DNA from: Hirudo medicinalis
Lineage: Eukaryota; Annelida; Clitellata; Hirudinida; Hirudinidae
NCBI GenBank assembly: GCA_011800805.1
Contig: MPNW01000893.1
Coordinates: 1-25,826, forward strand
Direction: 5' to 3'
DNA: 25,826 nt
The notes beneath the pieces are model-generated. The model was given only the letters and a program-made list of their open reading frames with translations, was not told the origin of the DNA and searched no databases. A program made the position numbers and the translations under genes. The first letter of the stretch is position 1; every line of letters begins with the position of its first letter. Positions 20,401-25,826 of this stretch are shown piece by piece.

Positions 20401-23400
20401 GTGGTCACTCCCAGCCAAGACATGCTGGAATTTGAAGAGTTCTACGAGGAGGTTTTCAGGGAAATAAGCGAGAAATACGGGAGGATTGAAGAGATGCACG
20501 TCTGTGAGAACCTCGGTGACCACCTGCTGGGAAATGTTTACATAACATTCGAAACCGAAGAATCTGCCGGCAAGGCTGTCGAAGGACTCAACCAGCGCTG
20601 GTTCAACGGTCGACCCGTTTTTGCGGACTTGTCCCCTGTCACCGATTACAGGGAAGCCTCGTGCAGTCAGCACAAGACCTTGGAATGCACCAGGGCGGGG
20701 TTCTGCAACTTCATGCACATTAAACCAGTCTCCAGGGATCTTAAAAGAACCCTCTTCAACGAGCAGGGCAAGGGATCAGTCTCAAGGAAGAGATCGAGAT
20801 CTCCCAGGGGCAGATATGAAGGACATAGGCGCAGAAGGTCGAGGAGCAGGGACCGCTACTCCAGGCGCTAAGAATCTGTTCATGTTAAACGGGCACTCCT
20901 TTTTAAAAAGACTTGAAAGTATAATCGCTTATTTTGCAGCAATACATTTTTTTATGGGATGTTTCACGTTCAGCTAATATTGGAAGTGTGGAGCCTGATG
21001 AGAAGTTATGATAATTACGTTTAATTTAAATAAATTGTTCATTTGCATATAAAAGTGACGTCATTAGTGAAGTGCATGGGTGAAGAATAGTTTTTCATTG
21101 ATGTGAATTGTCGTGTAGGAATTATGATTACATTATTCACGCAATTATTAATGCTTGTCTGGATTTCATTAATAAATGCGTGATTCAACAATTTAGACAA
21201 ATTGCATCAAGTAATCCATTTTTGCGCGCGATGATTCTTCTTGTTTTTTGTAAATTTCTGATTGTTTCACAAATAATGTTTAGCCTGACTTCGAACAAAC
21301 GAAAACATGATTAACTCTGTTAATTTGTCATCAATTCTCATTTATGCAATCTGTTACTGATACATATATATCCCAGATATATAACAGTAACTGACAACAG
21401 ATCATCATTTGAACCATGCCAGCGTTTAAGAACTGATTGAACGGTGATAGAACATTGATTGAAACATTATGTGATTGAAAAATTATCTGATTGAAACAAC
21501 ATCTGATTGAAACGCTAAAAAACCAACCACGAAAGTCAGTTGCTGTTCCTGCTGTTCTCCTGATTTGGAAGCTCTAAACTCATCGACAAAATCCTCACAG
21601 TACTTGATGATGTTGTCGGAATCACTCGTCTGCTCCAACAGGATCTTCTTCATCTCCTCCAATGTTGCTGCCTCCGTGAAGATCTCGCTCTGTTTTTCCT
21701 GTGTTTTTTTTCAAAATTCACCTCATTAGTGAGGTGCTAATTGACCCCAGAGTTTGTATGGGAAATATTTTGATTTTAGTTGTTTGGTCTGCTTTCAATT
21801 TGGTTGGCACGGGAATGATCATGTATGGCGGGTTTTTTTGTATTTATGATACAAGAAGAAATTGTTAACAATAATTATAATAATAATACCAATAATAATA
21901 ACAACAATAATTACAGTTATCAACATTCATAGTCTTAAGTATAACTTTAATAAACAATAATAATACAATAATAAACTCGTTATTTTACGAGCGAATCACA
22001 ACTCGGACAAGTTTAGACAGATAAGAGAGAATATTTGCCATCAGTATGCGGGCAGTGCACTCAATTCGTTGTACAACACTGAGCACAATACCGAGTGCTT
22101 ACATTATGAGGCTGAAACTTCATTCGTGTCGTTTTGATGACAACAAGCATCTACTCAATGAGGCTTATTCACAGCAAAAGTCACACAATGCATCGCATTC
22201 ATTCATCGATGACACCTGACATTCAATCACCCTGAGTTTTTTTTTATCTTTCACATTTTTTCTATTTTTTTTGGAAACGAATTCTCGTCTGATGCCGCAA
22301 ATCAACAGACGAGGTAATTGCTTTTAGTTGCCAAGAGTGCGTTTGCTAATAAAATATTATCGACACATTAAAAAGGATTTTTAGAACAAATCCATTCACG
22401 TGGACACATCTAGTTGATCTCAAGATTTTGCTAGAATGAAATTTTTCATGAAATGTCGTCCCTTAGTTATAATTGAGTAATAATGATAATGCTGCTACTT
22501 ACCACCACTGCTACTGCTACTGCTACTACTACCACTACTACTGCTAACTGCTACTATCACCACTGCTACTGCTACTGCTACTGCTACTGCTACTACTACC
22601 ACCACTACTACTGCTAATGCTACTGCTACTATCATGATAATGATAATGGCAATGGTAATGATAATGATAACGATCAATAAATAAATAAATTAATCATTCA
22701 ACTTAATCAATCAACCGACTAGCAACCAACCAGTAGCGGTGACAAGCACCTGACGAAGAAGCTGAACCTCTGCCTCTNAATGGTAATGATAATGATAACG
22801 ATCAATAAATAAATAAATTAATCATTCAACTTAATCAATCAACCGACTAGCAACCAACCAGTAGCGGTGACAAGCACCTGACGAAGAAGCTGAACCTCTG
22901 CCTCTCGTGAAGCGTCAGTTTCTTCAAGGACACGCATTCGTTCGTTGCAAGGTCAGAGTACTTCCACTCCACTGCCTTCATCTTGCTGTCCAAACTCGGC
23001 TGGAGCTTTTCCGCTCTGCCTGAGTGGATGATAATTGAGTCGATGGTGGTAATGATGGCAATGGTGATAGTTATAGCGTTATTAAAGATCATTGCTTCTG
23101 ACATCAGTTTATATTTACTTATTATTACTAATAATAATGTCGCATTTTTATTAATGAAGTCTTTACGATAAAGCAAATAATCAGTACAAAAGAATAACAA
23201 CAACATAATAATAATAACAACAATAATAATAACAATAATAATAATAATATTAATAATAATAATAATAATAATGTTAATAATAACAACAACAATAATAATA
23301 ATGATAATAATAACAACAATAATAATAAGGATAATAATAATAACAATAATAATAATAATGATAATAATAATAATAATAATAATAATAAAGTAGAGTGTAC

Positions 23401-25427
23401 ATAATAATATACAAGCAGTTATGATCACATCAATATTATGCGTCCTTCCAATATCTTCAAATAAGGGCAACATGCATTGATTTTGAAAGCAAATATTTTT
23501 GAAGCTTCAGTCCTGGTCAACAATTCTTCGGTGATGCAAATATCTTTGCTTCACTTCTTTTGTACTTTTCATCGACTGAATTTTTGCAAATAACTCGAAT
23601 AATATTTAAATTTGAAAAACTGAGAAACACAGATTTCAATTAAACATTTACGTGTTTTTATTTCATAATAAATACCTTTTATGGTTATTATGCAAATATA
23701 AATAGATACATCATATAGTAATAATTATCATTATTAATAATAATCATGAAAATCGTCACAAAATTTGATGGCGATTCCTCAAAGGTCGATCATTTTAGGT
23801 AATCAAAACATGACGACGATGAGTGTTGATCTGCGAGATTTTAAGTTCGAGTGAATTTATAGTGAAATTATTTTATGAATATTTATGAATTTATGAATAT
23901 TTATATCACGATGTCCTCAAATTATCCCACAGAAACTTCCACAGTAAATTTATCATCACGAATGATTTTATTTAATATTTAGTATTTATGATAAAAATTC
24001 CTTTATTAAACGGTGATTATTTCTTTGAACCGAATTAAAAATGCGGTCGTAAATTTTAAATCTTTTTGATTAAAAGCAAATATTTTCATTTTAAACCTTC
24101 ACGATGTTCTTAAATTGAATGTCATCAGTTGCACCAACATCAGGTTGGTTTGATCTGCTACTTTGACATTGGCTTAACCAGGATGACTCTGACAAGTTTG
24201 ACTTTACAATATAATTCCGAAATAAATTTACGATTAAGTGTTTTTGTTCAATGGATGACATATTTTAAAGAAATAAAACATTCTTTCGATGAATTAATAT
24301 TTTTGAATTTGTTACACACTGTGGGATAAATCAGAAATATTTTTATGAATATTATTCATTCTCTGGGAAGGACTTGAATTGAGATCTTAAAAAACGTCTT
24401 AGAATCTCAAAACTGTTGGTGAATGATTTATTGGATCAATTATTTCCAAGAATAACTCATTCCATTGATTGTGTATTTGTTTTGGGGAATAACTTATTTC
24501 CATAATTATTTGTATATTTGTTTTGGAAAACAATTTAATTAACTGATTATGCATTTATTTGATTTTGAAATTGATTCGTTTCTCATCTCAGCTCATGTTG
24601 CTAAGGAAGCCGATACAATGTTTGAATACAAGTGCTTGAAATGTTTGCCTTGGTGGTTCAAGAGCATCTGTGTGGGGTCGAGATTGTCTCAGGTGATTAA
24701 AATGAGAAGGCTGGATTGATTGATGAATTTAATTGTTTTTCAATCAATTTATTCAACAACTAATTGCTATGAATTAATGAACAGACGGCGCTAAATAAAT
24801 GATGGGGCTCATGATTCGAGCGGTGTGACGCATTATTGTGCTGTGGATAAAATGACATCAACCAGTCCTCACATGGTGTTTAAAATATCTGACATCTAAA
24901 TATGACTTCAGAATGTCTCAATTGAGTTTCAAATAAATTAATTTGTGCTGATTTACACTTTCAAGCACAATCACTGCAATCAATTTGTAAGTGAACCAAT
25001 CAAATGTTTTCCTATTACATCAATGTAATCATTATTATTAATAAACTTATTACCACCAATAATTACAAGCAATAAATGTTGCCAACATTGTGCTTTCCTA
25101 CCTCCTTTTTCCACCTGTTTCTTCAACTTGTTGGCATCACTCAGGTTCTTCTGAATCTCGTTGTTGAGCTTTTTGTATTCTGGAAAGTGAGAATTACAAC
25201 TTAGAAATAATTTCTACAGTTTCGAGTTTCGAACAAATAAGTTAATATTAATAAATGACGTCAGTGCGCTCTGAAATTCATGAATATCAATTATGAATAT
25301 CGAGATTAGCAGTCATAAATTATGCTAATGCAAATAACCTTTTGCGTGGGCGTGGTCCATCTGGACAACGGTCTTCTTCCAATCGTCAAGAAGTCCGGGT
25401 ATGGGAGAGAAGGTCCCGCCAAGTATA
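17500..25427 (-). CDS. MTSS1-like: MTSS1/MIM-family I-BAR protein, 3' part (5' exons beyond the right edge)
   Basis: Exons in coding order: 25427-25339, 25179-25102, 23019-22859, 21698-21528, 19657-19532, 19436-19365, 19271-18217 (with a frame change), 18036-17959, about 17747-17500. The first four encode the C-terminal half of an I-BAR (IMD) domain: LLDDWKKTVVQMDHAHAK, EYKKLNNEIQKNLSDANKLK, KLQPSLDSKMKAVEWKYSDL, ERQRFSFFVRCLSPLL, EKQSEIFTEAATLEEMKKIL. These align in order with the vertebrate MTSS1 segments EEWKK..DKDHAK, EYKKARQEI, IQPQLDS, EERGRFC and LRPVIEEE. A Ser/Pro linker starts TPPGTPRSLTRHSSSLSIRS, as in MTSS1 (TPPSSPS). The tail has a poly-Q run, a PPPPPPPLP stretch, PPKPPPPAR and an Asn-rich end finishing HPQPSDF. 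I-BAR proteins bind phosphoinositide membranes and actin to shape protrusions. The actin-binding WH2 motif that ends vertebrate MTSS1 was not found. An intronless U2AF1 gene lies antisense in the 19658-21527 intron. Confidence 0.85.
18217..19271 (-). CDS. Large Ser/Pro/Gln-rich MTSS exon with an internal change of reading frame
   Basis: The acceptor AACCAACAG opens TRDQSTRPANSVANNSPTST; the exon includes PSTLLSTFGADRRSF, a NRQQQQQQQAAVQ run and SSSYATLGRSSSVRF before a stop at 18732. A second frame, open from about 18880 to 18206, carries NMPTSPPPPPPPLPSTQNN, LLRSSSKKASAPLPPTQTTS and SFSYTPQFSLVSPTAQ. Both frames look like genuine low-complexity actin-regulator sequence. A 112-base intron at 18752-18641 would restore frame in phase 0; it has an excellent acceptor (pyrimidine tract then CCCAG) but a poor donor, GTCCGG, and would remove the poly-proline. 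A one-base sequence error in the overlap is the alternative. The proposed 3' end (C|GTTGGT at 18217/18216) fits the phase of the next exon. Confidence 0.6.
20111..20136 (+). promoter_or_regulatory. 3' splice-site-like motif in the U2AF1 5' leader
   Basis: CAATTTTTCTTGGCAG ends about 55 bases before the U2AF1 ATG, a good acceptor consensus. It suggests the coding-intronless gene may have a 5' UTR intron or receive a spliced leader. No upstream exon was identified. Confidence 0.3.
20194..20871 (+). CDS. U2AF1: U2 snRNP auxiliary factor small subunit (U2AF35), intronless, 225 aa
   Basis: The ORF starts MAQYLASIYGTEKDKVNCSF, almost the same as other animal U2AF35 proteins. Zinc finger 1 is C18-x8-C27-x5-C33-x3-H37 (CRHGDKCSRLH, with Ser34 kept). 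A UHM/RRM-like middle follows (YEEVFREISEKYG, CENLGDHLLGNVYITF, NQRWFNGRPVFADLSPVTDY). Zinc finger 2 is C157-x7-C165-x5-C171-x3-H175 (ECTRAGFCNFMH), with Gln159 at the position of human Gln157. The tail, about residues 197-225, is a short Arg/Ser-rich domain. U2AF35 recognises the AG of the 3' splice site with U2AF65 in the nucleus. All zinc ligands are intact, so it is probably functional. It has no introns although vertebrate U2AF1 is multi-exon, and its codons are GC-richer than those of its neighbours. It sits on the opposite strand inside an MTSS-like intron. A retrogene or a secondarily intronless sole copy are both possible. Confidence 0.93.
   Translation: MAQYLASIYGTEKDKVNCSFYYKTGACRHGDKCSRLHTMPTFSQTILLKNFYISQTNAATITGLSAEKEVVTPSQDMLEFEEFYEEVFREISEKYGRIEEMHVCENLGDHLLGNVYITFETEESAGKAVEGLNQRWFNGRPVFADLSPVTDYREASCSQHKTLECTRAGFCNFMHIKPVSRDLKRTLFNEQGKGSVSRKRSRSPRGRYEGHRRRRSRSRDRYSRR
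21029..21034 (+). terminator. Polyadenylation signal of U2AF1
   Basis: AATAAA about 160 bases after the U2AF1 stop, followed by T-rich sequence, is consistent with a short 3' UTR ending well inside the host intron. Confidence 0.5.
21432..21515. repeat. Five imperfect copies of a TGATTGAAAC unit
   Basis: GATTGAA or GATTGAAAC starts at about 21435, 21457, 21472, 21489 and 21505, spaced 15-22 bases. On the minus strand it is a GTTTCAATCA-type repeat just inside the MTSS intron, starting within about 15 bases of the donor of the 21528-21698 exon. Confidence 0.5.
21699..22858. other. MTSS intron with simple repeats
   Basis: Intron between the third and fourth visible I-BAR exons. It holds AAT-type repeats near 21870-21975, an imperfect CTACTG/CTA tract, GATAAT repeats and the duplicated contig end at 22651-22777. 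No gene was seen; the Val/Ser-rich open frame here is a translation of the repeats. Confidence 0.55.
22491..22680. repeat. Imperfect CTACTG/CTA and GATAAT microsatellite
   Basis: The tract is built from CTGCTA, CTACTA and ACCACTACT units and passes into ATGATAATG units at its right end. It is intronic in the MTSS-like gene. Confidence 0.8.
22651..22905. repeat. Perfect 127-bp tandem duplication around a single N
   Basis: Bases 22651-22777 and 22779-22905 are identical, separated only by one N at 22778. The second copy contains the 3' end of the I-BAR exon 23019-22859; the first repeats 47 bases of that exon at 22731-22777. A one-base N between identical ends is the signature of two overlapping contigs that were not merged. 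Confidence 0.93.
23020..25101. other. Long MTSS intron with AAT microsatellite
   Basis: About 2.1 kb of AT-rich intron. Apart from the AAT tract at 23196-23390, I see no exon, RNA gene or clear mobile element. Confidence 0.5.
23196..23390. repeat. (AAT)n microsatellite with AAC and GAT interruptions
   Basis: About 195 bases of AAT units, interrupted by AAC, GATAAT and AAG variants. Its translations on the minus strand give meaningless poly-Ile or poly-Leu frames. Confidence 0.9.
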
Positions 25428-25478
25428 CTTGAATAAATTATCGTAAAATTGTAATAATTATATAACATTACAAGCCTA

Positions 25479-25518
25479 CGTTATCATCATCATCACCACC
25501 ACCATCATCATCATCAAT
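25479..25518. repeat. ATC/ACC microsatellite
   Basis: Short tract of ATCATC and ACCACC units in the intron upstream of the first visible MTSS exon. Confidence 0.7.
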
Positions 25519-25655
25519 CTACAACTTCAGTCAAGTAGGAATTCTTGCTAAACTCCCACAAAATGTTCGCGGGAAATCTTCGATTGCTTAATCATTGTTA
25601 TTAAAAAAATGTTAAAAAACAGCTCAAACATTTGTTATTATTACTAAAATATTAA

Positions 25656-25720
25656 TAATCATCATCATCATCATCATCATCATCGTCGTCATCATCATCA
25701 TCACCACCACCATCATTATT
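25656..25720. repeat. (ATC)n microsatellite
   Basis: ATCATC units with CGTCGTC and ACCACC interruptions, related to the tract about 180 bases before it. Confidence 0.85.
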
Positions 25721-25729
25721 GTTCTTCTA

Positions 25730-25730
<1 letters not shown>

Positions 25731-25826
<96 letters not shown>
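25731..25826. repeat. (ATT)n microsatellite running off the right edge
   Basis: Uninterrupted ATT units from about 25731 to the end of the window; the true length is unknown. Confidence 0.95.

Noticed and set aside
20125..20718. Minus-strand open frame of 197 codons
   Set aside because: It is the antisense shadow of U2AF1; the plus frame has all zinc ligands and the family motifs.
21432..21515. Repeats ending in GATTGAAAC, reminiscent of CRISPR repeat ends
   Set aside because: The units are too short and imperfect, the spacing is 15-22 bases with no spacers, and the locus is clearly animal.
22847..23473. Minus-strand open frame of 208 codons rich in isoleucine
   Set aside because: Most of it is translated AAT microsatellite. 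Only 23019-22859 is a real exon, recognisable as I-BAR sequence with splice sites.

Overview
The window is eukaryotic genomic DNA from a bilaterian animal. It is AT-rich, its genes are broken into small exons by short GT-AG introns, and it is littered with simple trinucleotide repeats and assembly gaps. The gene set (an MTSS/MIM-type I-BAR protein, U2AF1, a TRIP12/Ufd4-like HECT ligase, a THAP protein and a C2H2 finger protein) fits an invertebrate. A lophotrochozoan such as an annelid is my best guess, but the sequence does not prove it.

Layout, left to right. 1-217: one exon (minus) of an unrecognised gene that runs off the left edge. 1496-4819: a ten-exon minus-strand gene joining an N-terminal THAP zinc finger to a six-repeat Kelch propeller. 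6110-9055: an intronless plus-strand HECT-domain E3 ligase of the TRIP12/Ufd4 type, divergent from the THAP-Kelch gene. 9983-11455: the 3' exons (minus) of an unrecognised charged, coiled-coil-like protein whose 5' part disappears into a run of N (11520-11884). 12040-12621: a broken immunoglobulin-like receptor fragment (plus). About 13071-13205: a relic of a dispersed repeat with a GC-rich hairpin. 14247-16112: a three-exon minus-strand protein with an AT-hook and two C2H2 fingers. 17500-25427: the 3' part of an MTSS1/MIM-family I-BAR actin/membrane regulator (minus); its first exons lie beyond the right edge. 20194-20871: a complete intronless U2AF1 (U2AF35) gene on the plus strand, nested inside an MTSS intron.

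The genes do not form an operon or one pathway; this is an ordinary gene neighbourhood with several odd members. The most notable are the THAP-Kelch fusion, which puts into one chain two domain types that are separate interacting proteins in vertebrates (THAP factors and the HCF-1 Kelch domain), and the two intronless genes (TRIP12-like and U2AF1) in an otherwise intron-rich region. The U2AF1 copy sits antisense inside another gene's intron.

Caveats: exon borders were worked out by eye from splice consensus and reading phase. A perfect 127-bp duplication around a single N at 22778 is almost certainly an assembly error. One MTSS exon changes reading frame, either through a small unusual intron or a sequence error.
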